DNA of 64,000 nt from Sorghum bicolor (Eukaryota; Streptophyta; Magnoliopsida; Poales; Poaceae): NCBI RefSeq assembly GCF_000003195.3, contig NC_012879.2, positions 40,412,020 to 40,476,019 of the forward strand, read 5' to 3'. A model generated the notes under the pieces. It ran no database searches and was not told the DNA's origin. It saw nothing but the letters and a program-made list of their open reading frames with translations. Of the stretch, positions 11,116 through 22,021 are shown piece after piece; positions within the stretch are counted from its first letter, which is position 1; each line of letters starts with the position of its first letter. Both the position numbers and the translations under genes were made by a program.

Positions 11116-11181
11116 TGTTGACACTATCTAACACCACTTAGATACTAGGTTGTCATCCCCGGCAACGGCGCCAGAAATGCT
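11116..11181 (-). repeat. 66-bp duplication inside N 3' LTR containing a primer-site copy
   Basis: Bases 11116-11181 repeat the LTR terminus that starts again at 11182 (TGTTGACACTA.CTAACACCAC). They include 11156-11173, a perfect copy of the tRNA-Asp site (tccccggcaacggcgcca on the plus strand). The following unit ends in tccccagcatggtgcca, a decayed third copy. Confidence 0.9.
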
Positions 11182-12690
11182 TGTTGACACTAGCTAACAC
11201 CACTTAGATACTAGGTTGTCATCCCCAGCATGGTGCCAGAGTGTACAAAGGTATTTATAAATGTAAAGGCTCTCTAGAAAATAATCTATTCTAACCGCAA
11301 GCGCACAGATAAAACACCTCATTGTAGTATTTCACCAGGATAAGTATTCCAGGTATCGTTATTTATAATTTTGCTCGGGAGAACTAAGGAGATTAAATTA
11401 AGGGTAAAAACTATTAAGGCATAGACTAGAGATAAACTTGCAAGAACATGATTACTAATGAGAAACTCGTCACACAGTCACCTACTTTAGTAGGGGGTAA
11501 ACCATAAAGATAATGATAATGAATTATAAGTTTATGGGTAGATAACACAGTGATTAGAAAATAAACTACTCCTCATATATGTAGGTGATGTCGGATTAGC
11601 TAGAGAATGGATTCTAAGTTATCTACTAACTACTAAGTCATAATCTACTCTAGTTATCTACAAGATCATATATAGCATAAAAGACTCTTCATTCATGTAT
11701 AAGGAACATTGATAAAGTAAATCAGAGCATCGCATGACTTACTCCACAATACCGGTTCTGCCTGTCCTATCAACGGAGGGTGGACTATATAAGAATCAAC
11801 GAAGCTGTCACTATCGCGAACTACCACACGACCCGGCCAATAGGATACATTTGCAGATAAATAACGTCTAAGCACCACGCTCACATGTGATCTATCACCT
11901 CACTCCCTCGTGTCAAGAGCTAAGCGCTTTGCAAACTTATACATAAACTCATTATTAATTAGAACTATATCAAATATAGAACTAAAGCAAACTAAGAACA
12001 TAATAATTAGAGACATAATGCAATTAGAACAAAGAATTAGAGAAAGATATGAATAATACCAATCTTTATTACCGAAGATCCGAATCCAGAGCGTAGTGCT
12101 CTACTTCTCTAATTGTTATCTAATCAAACCTCTAAACTTGAAAATTAGGGAGTAGCTAATTCTAATTCTCTGTGGGAGAGAAGCTCTAAACCCTAACTTT
12201 GATGGCTACCTCTACATAATGATTTCTTCTCTTCTCTCTCCTCCAGGGGCCAGGGGGTCTGGTTTTATAGTCCTCTCAAGTGAACGTGAGCCATTGGATC
12301 AAACCGACATAGATTGTATGGTTTAGATTGATCCTTTAGGTCGGTGGAGTTTAGCCCCGAAGCAGAGTCCTGATTGGACTCCTGGCTTGGGCGGGCGCCC
12401 AAGGAGGGTGGGCGGGCGCCCTGCCCCCGAGCCCGATTCCCTTCTCGTTCGTTCCCGTGGCTTCTGGATTCTTCTAGATTGAGGAAAATTGCGCGGCACG
12501 TAATTATCTCGTTGTAAACATGACATGTGGGCCTTCTCTCCATATTCTCTGATAACCCCTGCAAAAATAGATAAACACCAAAGCTCGTGGAATTCTGTCA
12601 GATAAAACCCTAATTCTAGATGTTTGTTTCATATTGATCCTTTTCCATGTTTATTTGATTATTAATTTTAGTACTTAAGGACCGTCAACA
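11116..12690 (-). repeat. N 3' LTR
   Basis: The 1,575-bp LTR ends in ACCGTCAACA on the plus strand. Its inner edge carries an extra 66-bp unit (separate entry). Paired GGGCGGGCGCCC boxes lie at 12389-12400 and 12410-12421, and a TATA-like ttttatag at 12263-12270. Confidence 0.9.
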
Positions 12691-12702
12691 AACTCCCCCA
12701 AG
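12691..12702 (-). other. N polypurine tract
   Basis: The minus strand reads AGCTTGGGGGAGTT immediately before the LTR start. The same core recurs at about 14210-14217 and 16593-16606 inside the element, which fits extra polypurine tracts. Confidence 0.75.
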
Positions 12703-14250
12703 CTTACCCTTTGCTTGTCCCTGAGCAACTAGCTAAACTCAGACGGATCAGGAGTTGCTTCGATGTTTTCTTTCCTAACAGGCACACATGCTTTTGCATA
12801 AAATTCTTCCAGATTAGAGTGAAGTGTTATGGAGTTTAGTACCTGCACTTAAATCTTAAGTGATCGAAAGACAAAATAATTAAGTCAAGCACTATCCCTC
12901 CTGTTTATACTTCACTTTTGTTCTAGAGTTTTTCGTAAGTTTTCAAAATAAAACTCAGAGTTCCCAGCAATGATCTCTCAAGTCTCCTTATATGTGGTAT
13001 TTGTGGATCCTTACCATAATGTCACTTACCTATAGCTAATGGGATATTTAAGTGGGGCTCATAGGAGTGAAAAACAGCTCATACATATGTTGTCTAATCG
13101 AGCCATGGATCCAAAAGAACTCAACATATAATTAAATCAAGATGTGCATGTGTGATGGAGTAAATGATAGTGATGGTAAAAATGTATAAGTGATAATGAA
13201 ACTTACTTCTCATTGCTCCGCATATTGCTATCTCTCCTCTTCTCTGATCTTTGCTTTGGGAGAACATGGGCTATCTTTTTCTTCTTTTTTTTCAGGTGGG
13301 TAGTAGACACCCCTAATTCTACTGTCGGACACTTGTCCATTTTTTCCGCTCAAGTGGGCATCTTTGTACCCCTAATTCTACTTCGGACACTTGTCCATTT
13401 TTACCTCTCGTCTCACTCTTTTTCTTTCTTTTTCGAGGTTCCGGGCACTTGCCCCTTTTATTTCCTCGCATATTTTTGCATAACCCATGCCTCTTCTACA
13501 TTAAATCTTTTTAGAGAGAGAGAATAACAATACTTGGGACAGTGAGTGATAATGTTTTTAGCAATTTTAATGATTGATGATGAATGCTATGGTAGATGTG
13601 TGCAAGTGAATATCTTAATTTACCCACATGAAAAACTCCTAAGGGTCTACACAGCTCGATCAAACTCAATGTAAATATAGTAAAAGATGTTATAGCAAGT
13701 ATGGCTGTGGTAGGTAGTTTGTAATGCTAGGAACTCATCATGTGATTTGCAAGTTTCCAAAATAAATCTCCAGAACTTAGTGTAGTAGAAACAAGATAAA
13801 CAGTAGCTCAACTTTATATCATGCCTTTCTCTTACCTAGACTTTAGTTTTATGCTTCCCAAAGATAGTAATTTCAGTTTTAGTAATTCCTGGAAGAACTC
13901 TAATATAAAAGCTAGGTACTTAAAAGTAAGCAAACTGAGCAACTGTTCATTATTTCCATTATGCATCTTTTTGGTCTTTTTGTTTTTTCTAGAGATTAAC
14001 ACTTAACAGATAAAATTAAAGCACACTTATCTACACACTCTTTTTATTTTGTTTTCATGTTTATAAAGTGCAGTAAATTAAAGCAAGAAAATATTTATTT
14101 GATTTTCTAAGTTTTTTTTCCTTTTAAGATAGAATGCTAAAATAGAAAAGAATAAATAAGAAGAGGAAATAAAAACTTACTTGATAAATTGGGGAGGAAC
14201 TCCCCCAAGCTGGATGTTGCTGTCGGTCTTACCCGATATTCCAGAACCGC
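12703..14250 (-). other. N 3' region, non-coding, with conserved hairpin block
   Basis: This AT-rich stretch has no supportable gene; ORFs at 13213-13527 and 13821-14006 are artefacts of pyrimidine tracts. A block at about 13300-13470 is shared with B and E. It contains GGAC-ACTT-GTCC at 13327-13338 and 13385-13396, and GGGC-ACTT-GCCC at 13443-13454, the last enclosed by cgagg (13434-13438) and cctcg (13464-13468). Confidence 0.7.
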
Positions 14251-14259
14251 ATCATAGTT

Positions 14260-15773
14260 GTGATGTTGTCGTTCATTGTTGTTGTATCTTGTCTCTGCTC
14301 TTCTACTGCAGTGGCATGGTCCTAGTTCCATTTTTGTTGCTCTTCCATGTTCTGTTTGCATGTTCTAGGTGTCGAGGAGGGTGTTGTCGTTACGAGTGAA
14401 GAAAGCACCGGCCTCTTGATAGTAGTCATTCGTGAAGGCGTAGGAGGCGTCGGAGTATCGTCCTGCATCAAATTGGGGTGGAGGTCTGGATCCTGAAGCT
14501 CCATAGGGATCAGTGGAGTACCTGCCCGTATGAAAAGGCGGGTTTGTCCACTGGTGATCTTGGCTCTCCGGCCATGTCTCCTCTGTTGGCTCTTGTGGTT
14601 GCGCATGACGAACCCATGGGTCTTGAAGGACTCGGGGGTTGTAATCGCAATAATGTAGGTGCACTGCTTCTTCTGGTCCGGGGTCAGCTCCATACCAGGT
14701 GCGTTCTCAGTGGGTGGTCATCCTTTCAGATGCCACTCGCTGTGGAGTTCTCTGGTTCACTGGTGTTGCTGCAATCTCAATCAAAAAGTTTTGAACAACG
14801 TAGAGGCCAAGGTTCGGGTTAGGTAACCGAATCTTGCCTTTATCATCATATAGCATATACATTACATTTCCCTCTTTCTTTAACATCCAAGCCTGTCTAA
14901 ATGTGTCATAGCCATGATAAATTCTTAACTCATCTATGAAGTCCAATGACGAGTTTTCTAGTAAATGAAGATTAGAGGCTAGACGAGTGATAAGTGAAGT
15001 ACATCCTACTGGTCCCTGAAGACTAGGTATACTAAGCCAATGAGAAACTAATAGTGTAACAGGTGAAGTGGGTACTTTACTAATAGCAGCATATAAAAGT
15101 TGTAAATCTCCTACTCTTGCTTTCCTAATATCATCACGATAGAAAAGATTGTACCCAAGCCATTTGTGGAACATTCTAAGAGTGGGGTGGTCCATGTCAC
15201 TGGTTCGGGCTTGACTATAAAAATTATCTCTAGATATTTCTCTCCAAAACTGGTGTCTCTCAAAATTGGGTAGGTCGGAGTCAATGTTCAGGATGCATCT
15301 TGAAGAGAAACCAAGATGGTCGCTCAGCTCTCTCCAAGACAACATAATTTCCTGTTTGAACATCCGAAAAACAATTCCCCCCTCATAATATTGTAAGGTG
15401 CAAAGAAATTCGGGGGTGAGAAGACGAGAACCTAGCTCAGTTATATTCCAAAAATTTGTCCAACCTATCATCTGGAAAATTAGGTCAAATTTAGTGTCCA
15501 TACCTGTTTCTTGTAGTAAGATTGGATCGAGAGTAGGGTGTGAATGAAATCTTTATTCTTCAATTGCTGATAGACTTCCTTCTCCCTTCGGGTCTTCAGT
15601 CCTAGGTCTCCTATCTTGAGAAGGACCTTAACTTGCTGACTTGATGAAGATGACGGAGCTTGTGTGGGTATCGGGTCGACGCTCATCTCTGATGGCTGTG
15701 AGGAGTGTCAGGCTGAACTCCTTGTACCAATGTTCTTGAGAGCCTTCCCTGCATTCTTCACCTTCTTAAACAT
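14260..15773 (-). pseudogene. N 3' ORF, Athila-type accessory (env-position) protein
   Basis: The ATG at 15771-15773 (MFKKVKNAGKALKNIG) follows a TTTTGTTTGTAG|G acceptor-like sequence. The core at 15501-14707 contains WNITELGSRLLTPEFLCTLQ, FRMFKQEIMLSWRELSDHLGF and RMFHKWLGYNLFYRDD. These are hallmarks of the protein that Athila elements carry 3' of pol (the family often called putative plant transposon protein). The C-terminal part after 14704 is rich in Tyr, Asp, Pro and Gln. Lesions are TGA near 15708, a frameshift near 15490, TGA at 14704-14706 and TAG near 14362. The function is not established; older literature calls this position envelope-like, but I see no signal peptide or membrane segment in the core. 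Confidence 0.75.
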
Positions 15774-16617
15774 CCTACAAACAAAAGTTAGCAAAAACAC
15801 AACTAGTGGAAAATGTGAGAGAAAATGTTAGTGGTCAGCTGTCCGGAGTGTCAGTAGTCCAGGGGTTAGTCGTTCAAGATAAGTTTCTATTTTGGTAGAG
15901 CTTCCCTAAACAACTTTTACATCTGCTTAGACAACGGGATCACTACTTGCTAGGTGATAATCACTCTCTCAAAAGAACTCCCAACCTTCTCACACTCAGA
16001 GCTATTCTCTAGAAACCGAGCTTGCAAGGTTTTCTGAAATGTGTGGGTGAAGAGAAGGGGAGCTGGAGGTGGCCATTTATAGGCTGAGCAGGGGACAGGG
16101 CGGGCGCCCTAGGTAGGTGGGCGGGCGCCCACCCCTAGTGTCCATCCTGGGTGTGCCTCCTCCACTTGCTTCCTTGCTTTGATCTCACGCAGAATAACGT
16201 TGTGTTGGTGGTGGTTGGACGGTGGAAAGATGTCAGGTGAGTGGAAACATATTGGTGGATGAAATTATGTGATGGGATGTATGTGAGGTGAAGTGTATGA
16301 CATGTGGGACCCAAGGAGTGTGGGTCATGCTTCTAGAAGATTAATATAATTAAATATAATGCAGGAAAATATATGAGAATTAAAACTTATGGAAAATATT
16401 TTTGTGCCTCCACAATAATTAATAAATATGGGTTGTTACACACCAGGAATATTATTTATATAGGGCTTTTTATTATTATAATAATGCTATGACTAATGCA
16501 AGAATTAATTATGCAAGAATTTAAATATGAGAAAAATAATAATGCGGATAAATACCGATTTACCTCTCGGTGAGGGTTTGGGATTTTTAGGTCCCCCAAG
16601 CTGGACCTCCAAATCTT
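15774..16617 (-). promoter_or_regulatory. N internal promoter-like block in front of the 3' ORF
   Basis: No gene lies between protease and the 3' ORF. The stretch holds a box pair GGGCGGGCGCCC at 16098-16109 and 16119-16130, a TATA-like atttatag at 16075-16082 (minus-strand sense CTATAAAT), and then about 300 nt of leader ending in the acceptor-like tract before ATG 15773. The same order of GC-box pair and TATA makes up the LTR promoter. At 16593-16606 there is a cccccaagctgg tract like the polypurine tract. Confidence 0.55.
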
Positions 16618-17100
16618 CTAATCTTCTGAATTACCTTCCTCCGGAGTTGGTGTCTCCAGTGGTTCTTCATGAACTTCCTTCACTGTAGGGTCTCTCTCTG
16701 GTCTGGTTTTGAATGTGAAGTGTTCTTCTTGACCGTTTATGTTGAACTTGATTTCTCCTTTCCCGACATCAATGTGGGCATTGGCAGTGCTCAGAAATGG
16801 CCTTCCAAGGATGATGGACACTTTTGAGTCAGGACTCATGTCCAGTACTACGAAGTCTACTGGCACCAGGAAATCTCTGATCTTGACTGGAATGTTCTCG
16901 GCGATGCCCAACGGGTGTCGAACCGATTGATCCGCTAGTTGTAGGCACATTGATGTTGGTTCTAGGGTCGCATGCTCAAGCTTTTTGTAGACTGATGCTG
17001 GCATCACACTGACACTTGCTCCGAGATCACAAAGTGCATTGTTGAAGTGTTGGTTTCCGATCGAGCAGTCAATAGTGGGACATCCTGGATCTTCCTTCTT
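16618..17100 (-). pseudogene. N retropepsin (protease) domain
   Basis: The frame reads DPGCPTIDCSIG, then CDLGASVSVMPASVYKKL, where the DLGA motif supplies the catalytic Asp of Athila-type retropepsins. The C-terminal flap-side motif is IILGRPFLSTANAHIDVGKG. It ends in a Pro/Glu-rich tail with a stop at 16618. A 1-nt frameshift separates it from gag at about 17105. In autonomous Athila elements the RT would continue from here; in N the frame stops and the sequence is non-coding. Confidence 0.8.
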
Positions 17101-18572
17101 CTTTGGTGCCTATTGAGGATGGCCGCACTACATTCTTCTGTCAGCATGATAACCTCAGTGGTGGGCAGTGGTCTCTTCTTGTTAAGAATATCTCTGATGT
17201 ACTTTGCATATGTAGGTACCTGTATGGCATCGAGCAGAGGTATGTTGACATATAATTTCTGAATGACCTCTACAAACTTACCAAACTGCTCATCCGACTG
17301 CAGTCCTCTGTTTCTTCTGGGAAATGGCAAATAGTTGGTGTCGTAAAAATCTTTCCTCATTTCTCCGGTTCTTGGTGGTTGTAGCAGATCTTCTGCTTCA
17401 ACTGGGCTTTCTTCTTCTATCACTGCTGGTTGCACTGGTGCTGATGTTCTTTGTTTCTCTTTTGGGTATGGGGGATCTCTGGTTGCTTTACCTCCTCTAG
17501 TAGTTATATTCTTTACCTGCTCAATGTTAGTAGCAACAGGCAGTGCAGCAGCTATCTTTATTAATTTAAGCTCTACCCTTTTATTAAGAGTGTGTTGCTC
17601 ATCAAAGGCAGTTAGTAGAAAATCCATTTTATTATGTATATCTTTTAGATATGATTCATTTGTATCTAGCCTTTGTTTAACTTCATCATTAATTTTGGTT
17701 TGTTGAGCAATTATCTCTTTTAATGAAAGTTGCTTGAAAGTATTACCTGAATTCATACCTTTGCTATTGGGTAGACTCGAAGTTGGTTGATATTTGTATG
17801 CTGTCTCAATGGCCCTTTGATCTTCTTTGAACTTGGCCCTCTGGTCAATCCAATGGAGCAAATTTTCCATCTTAGTTGATAATGCATTTACTTCTTCTGG
17901 TATTTCTTCAGTTTGATGACATTGTTGAGCTTTATCTTGGAACCAGCTTTGATTTTCTGCTATCTTATCCAAAAGTATCTCTACTTTTCTAGTTGTAAGC
18001 TCCAAGAATGATCCTTTAGCAGATGCATCTAGGCACTCACGAGCCTTCTGGGTTAATCCATGGTAGAAGGTCTGCATAAGTAACCATGTGGCCATTCCAT
18101 GGTCAGGACAATCTGATATGTATCCTTGAAAGCGCTCCCATGCTTCTGAAATGGCTTCTGTCTTCTGTTGTTGAAAACTGACAATATTTCCTCTTAGGGC
18201 AGTTGTTTTGCCTATAGGGAAAAACTTTGATAGAAAGGCATCTGACAAGTTCGTCCAGTTGTTGATGTTATCTTGATGAGTGTAGAACCACTTCCTCGCT
18301 TTTCCTTCTAGTGAGAATGGAAAAAGGCGAAGCAGTATGACGTCTTTGTCAACTCCATTGATGTGGATTGTGCTTCCAATCTCTAAGAAATTATGCAAGT
18401 GTGCACTAGCATCTTCATGTGCCTTTCCACTGAATTGTGTAGCTTGTACCAAATTGATAAGGCTTGACTTGAGCTCAAACTCGGGTGCTCCTTCTTCTAC
18501 TGCAAATCTTGGACCAGTTGGAATGTTCTCAAGGCTTGGAGCAGAGAATTCTTGTAGGGTCTTCTGTGCCAT
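17004..18572 (-). CDS. gag: N gag polyprotein, Athila type
   Basis: This 522-codon frame starts at the ATG at 18570-18572 (MAQKTLQEFSAPSLENIP). It contains the plant retrotransposon gag core: LINLVQATQFSGKAHEDASAHLHNFLEI, RLFPFSLEGKARKWFYTH, LSDAFLSKFFPIGKTTALRG and ISEAWERFQGYISDCPDHGM. Residues about 220-345 are coiled-coil-like. No CCHC knuckle is visible, as is usual for this group. The last about 30 residues are out of frame with the protease because of an indel near 17105, so the true gag-protease fusion is broken there; otherwise the frame is open throughout. It would form the particle shell that packages element RNA. Confidence 0.85.
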   Translation of the reverse strand: MAQKTLQEFSAPSLENIPTGPRFAVEEGAPEFELKSSLINLVQATQFSGKAHEDASAHLHNFLEIGSTIHINGVDKDVILLRLFPFSLEGKARKWFYTHQDNINNWTNLSDAFLSKFFPIGKTTALRGNIVSFQQQKTEAISEAWERFQGYISDCPDHGMATWLLMQTFYHGLTQKARECLDASAKGSFLELTTRKVEILLDKIAENQSWFQDKAQQCHQTEEIPEEVNALSTKMENLLHWIDQRAKFKEDQRAIETAYKYQPTSSLPNSKGMNSGNTFKQLSLKEIIAQQTKINDEVKQRLDTNESYLKDIHNKMDFLLTAFDEQHTLNKRVELKLIKIAAALPVATNIEQVKNITTRGGKATRDPPYPKEKQRTSAPVQPAVIEEESPVEAEDLLQPPRTGEMRKDFYDTNYLPFPRRNRGLQSDEQFGKFVEVIQKLYVNIPLLDAIQVPTYAKYIRDILNKKRPLPTTEVIMLTEECSAAILNRHQRRRKIQDVPLLTARSETNTSTMHFVISEQVSV

Positions 18573-18872
18573 AGCTTCAGCAATTGGTAGCTAGCTTCTT
18601 CTTCTCTTCATTGCTTTGGTTCTGATGATGAAGAGTTGAATGTACCCAAAGTCAATCCTGATATACCATGTATAAAAATATAAACTTAGAAAAACAACAG
18701 GGTGAACCTGCCAAAGCAGAGGTGCCTTGTTATGATTTCTCACTTAGTAGCTGTTTTTATGCAATTATTTCTCTATAGTCTAGTCTAATATTTTATATGA
18801 ATAACCTTGACTAATTTTCTGGCTTTCCTAAGTATTACCCTTTTGTTCCCTTTTATGACTTATTCATGAGAC
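18573..18872 (-). other. N leader between primer site and gag
   Basis: No gene; pyrimidine/AT-rich sequence upstream of the gag ATG. I see no further motif. Confidence 0.5.
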
Positions 18873-18890
18873 TCCCCGGCAACGGCGCCA
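18873..18890 (-). other. N primer-binding site, tRNA-Asp
   Basis: The minus strand reads TGGCGCCGTTGCCGGGGA, a perfect tRNA-Asp site, 8 bases from the LTR. A second perfect copy lies inside the LTR at 18939-18956. Confidence 0.9.
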
Positions 18891-18898
18891 GAAATGCT

Positions 18899-20476
18899 TG
18901 TTGACACTAGCTAACACCACATAGATACTAGGTTGTCATCCCCGGCAACGGCGCCAGAAATACTTGTTGACACTAGCTAACACCACTTAGATACTAGGTT
19001 GTCATCCCCAGCATGGTGCCAGAGTGTACAAAGGTATTTATAAATGTAAAGGCTCTCTAGAAAATAATCTATTCTATCCGCAAGTGCACAGATAAAACAC
19101 CTCATTGTAGCATTTCACCAGGATAAGTATTCCAGGTATCGTTATTTATAATTTTGCTCGGGAGAACTAAGGAGATTAAATTAAGGGTAAAATCTATCAA
19201 GGCATAGACTAGAGATAAACTTGCAAGAACATGATTAATAATGAGAAACTCGTCACACAGTCACTTACTTTAGCAGGGGGTAAACCATAAAGATAATGAT
19301 AATGAATTATAAGTTTATGGGTAGATAACACAGCGATTAGAAAATAGACTACTCCTCATATATGTAGGTGATGTCGGATTAGCTAGAGAATGGATTCTAA
19401 GTTATCTACTAACTACTAAGTCATAATCTACTCTAGTTATCTACAAGATCATATATAGCATAAAAGACTCTTCATTCATGTATAAGGAACATTGATAAAG
19501 TAAATAAAAGCATCGCATGACTTACTCCACAATACCGGTTCTGCCTGTCCTATCAACGGAGCGTGGACTATATAAGAATCAACGAAGCTGTCACTATCGC
19601 AAACTACCACACGACCCGGCCAATAGGATACATTTGCAGATAAATAAAATCTAAGCACCACGCTCACATGTGATCTATCACCTAACTCCCTCGCGTCAAG
19701 AGCTAAGTGCTTTGCAAACTTATACATAAACTCATTATCAATTAGAACTATATCAAATATAGAACTAGAGCAAACTAAGAACATAATAATTAGAGACATA
19801 ATGCAATTAGAACAAAGAATTAGAGAAAGATATGAATAATACCAATCTTTATTACCGAAGATCCGAATCCAGAGCGTAGTGCTCTACTTCTCTAAATGCT
19901 ATCTAATCAAACCTCTAAACTTGAAGAATTAGGGAGTAGCTAATTCTAATTCTCTGTTGGAGAGAAGCTGTAACCCTAACTTTGATGGCTACCTCTGCAT
20001 AATGATTTCTTCTCTTCTCCTCTCTCCTCCAGGGGCCAGGGGGTCTGGTTTTATAGTCCCCTCAAGTGAACGTGAGCCATTGGATCAAACCGACATAGAT
20101 TGTATGGTTTAGATGATCCTGTAGGTCGGTGGAGTTTAGCCCCGAAGCAGAGTCCTGATTAGACTCCTCGCCTCGGCGGGTGCCCAAGGAGGGTGGGCGG
20201 GCGCCCTGCCCCCGAGCCCGATTCCCTTCTCGTTCGTTCCCGTGGCTTCTGGATTCTTCTAGATTGAGGAAAATTGCGTGGCACGTAATTATCTCGTTGT
20301 AAACATGATATGTGGGCCTTCTCTCAATATTCTCTGATAACCCCCTGCAGAAATAGATAAACACCAAAGCTCGTGGAATTCTGTCAGATAAATCCCTAAT
20401 TCTAGATGTCTGTTTCATATTGATCCTTTTCTATGTTTATTTGATTATTAATTTTAGTACTTAAGGACCGTCAACA
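18899..20476 (-). repeat. N 5' LTR
   Basis: The 1,578-bp LTR is near-identical to 11116-12690. It includes the 66-bp terminal duplication (18899-18964) with the internal primer-site copy, so the duplication existed before this copy inserted. The first GC box has decayed (about 20175-20185); the second is intact at 20195-20206. Confidence 0.9.
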
Positions 20477-20481
20477 GCGCA

Positions 20482-22006
20482 CGGGCGCTGCTCCTCTCAT
20501 GCGGCCACTAACGGGCGGGTCCCGCCCGTCAGATTCTCCTTCCACCTCCCGTCACGGCTCCGGTGAGCTCAAGCTCATCGCCGGAGAGCTCCCGGCCTCC
20601 GCGGTAGGGTGGGCTAGCACCTTTGGCCTCTCGCGCAACCCCTGGGACACACGGGACAACCCCTACTCCCTCATAACCCTCCTGCTCACGTCCACAGCGG
20701 ACGTCGACACTAACGGCGCAAGCACCGACCACTGCAAGCGGGTAGAACGCGAACCAACCAGCGCATAAGCTTCAGGGGCTCACCGCGACTTCAACGGAGC
20801 AACGAGCGGCGATGGAAAGGCTTGGAGCAGCTCTGGCCGCGGTGAAGTACTTGCGGCGGTGCTTCGGCCGGAGTTGAAGGAGAACGGCTCGGTTGTGGGA
20901 TAGGGGAGGCTAGAGCTCGCGACAAAGGGTCCAGGGAGTAGCTGAGCTCAAGGCGAAGCTCTGGAGGTGCTTTGGGGGCTCGGACAGGGAGTGGACACGA
21001 CGAATTTTGTGGGCGACGAAGTTCACCGGCGTCGGGCGCGAGAGAAATAAACGGAGCACGTCGGCCGGTGGAGTGGATTATATCACGAACGGAGGAGACG
21101 CCCAGCTTCCACATCGCCTGGCGACACTGGCAGACAAGCAGGCTGCGTGCACGCACGCATGCGCGTGGCGCTGCACGCGCGGCGGCCGCGCTGGACAGGG
21201 GCGCCGTGATCCCTATCGGATCACTGTAGCGAGCTTTATCCAACCCGTTTTGTGGTTTTGCAAAATCCGCCCAAATTTTGAACTGAAGACAAAATTCCAC
21301 CAAAACGAAAGTTGTGCATAATTTTACAAGCTACAAAACTCCTTTTGGTGACCGAAGCTAAATCTGAGTGAAAATTAGTGAATTTGACCAAACAGTTTGA
21401 AATTCAAATCTCAATTTAGGGAAATTCAAATTTTTGAATTAGGGCAGATCAGAATTTCCAAAATTACTTTTGATTTTCCTTAAGAACTTGAAAAACTCCC
21501 AACATGAAAGTTGTTCAACTTTTTGAGCTCTACAACTTTCATGTTGGTCACTTTTCAAAATTCCAAACAGATTTTGAATTGGGGATTCAACTTGAAAAAG
21601 GGGACACTTTTTGGAAATCTGTATTTTCAAAATTACTTTGGATTTTGTATTGAAACTTCAAAAACTCAAAACACAAAAGTTGTACATCTTGACAAGATCT
21701 ACAACTTTGCTTTTGAACTCAACTGCAAATTTTGCTTGGTTTTTAAATTGTGCAAAAGGGGGCAATTCTAGGGTTCAAAAATCAGGGTTTCCCCCCCTAA
21801 TCCCTCGGAAATCTTTCACCCTAGGGTTTGAACAACCAACACAAACATCAATACACAATGTAAGCACACTTTAATTCCCTAAGAACATTCAACCAAATTA
21901 AACTTATTTTAAGTTAGTGCATCAGGATGTGCTTACCAAATATGCTATGCAATGCTTATGATGACATGATCCAATTTTTAGTAACCGTAACATCGGGGAT
22001 GTTACA
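20482..22006 (-). repeat. T2 3' LTR, outer (U3 and promoter) part after N
   Basis: It matches 39881-41406. The GC-rich section (20490-21240) contains a minus-strand TATA-like gatataatcc near 21078-21087, so transcription would run left from there. Bases 21240-21780 are AT-rich with stacked inverted repeats. The best is a perfect 15-bp pair at 21500-21514 and 21532-21546, and a second gttgta/tacaac pair lies near 21680-21710. The 170-codon minus ORF at 20791-21303 is conserved in the other LTR only because the LTRs are copies; I do not call it a gene. Confidence 0.9.
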
Positions 22007-22021
22007 GCGCCCTTCTCCCTT
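22007..22021 (-). other. T2 polypurine tract
   Basis: The minus strand reads AAGGGAGAAGGGCGC directly before TGTAACATCCCC of the LTR. This fixes the segment to the right as the 3' end of the T2 internal region. Confidence 0.8.

Larger units (their letters stand above)
11116..20476 (-). mobile_element. N: Athila-like element lacking RT, RNase H and integrase
   Basis: LTRs lie at 11116-12690 and 18899-20476. The TSD is gcgcg (11111-11115) and gcgca (20477-20481); the intact 5' LTR of T2 shows the empty site. Reading minus: 5' LTR, tRNA-Asp primer site, gag, protease, about 0.85 kb of non-coding sequence with its own promoter-like block, an Athila-type 3' ORF, an AT-rich 3' region, polypurine tract and 3' LTR. 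The pol core that should follow protease is absent with no scrap left, so N depends on another element for replication (inference). Confidence 0.9.

Noticed and set aside
13213..13527. 104-codon plus ORF with Phe runs in N
   Set aside because: It lies in pyrimidine tracts of the 3' region, antisense to the element, and overlaps the conserved hairpin block.
14260..15773. Retroviral-type envelope protein in N
   Set aside because: Despite the position, I see no signal peptide, furin-like site or transmembrane segment; the sequence matches the cytosolic-looking Athila accessory family.
18873..18890. tRNA-like sequence suggesting a tRNA gene
   Set aside because: Only the 18-base 3' complement of tRNA-Asp is present, placed next to LTR edges; these are primer-binding sites, not genes.
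20791..21303. 170-codon minus ORF in the T2 LTR, also present at 40190-40702
   Set aside because: Conserved only because the two LTRs are copies; it lies across the GC-rich promoter region, has no recognisable domain, and plus-strand ORFs are equally open there.
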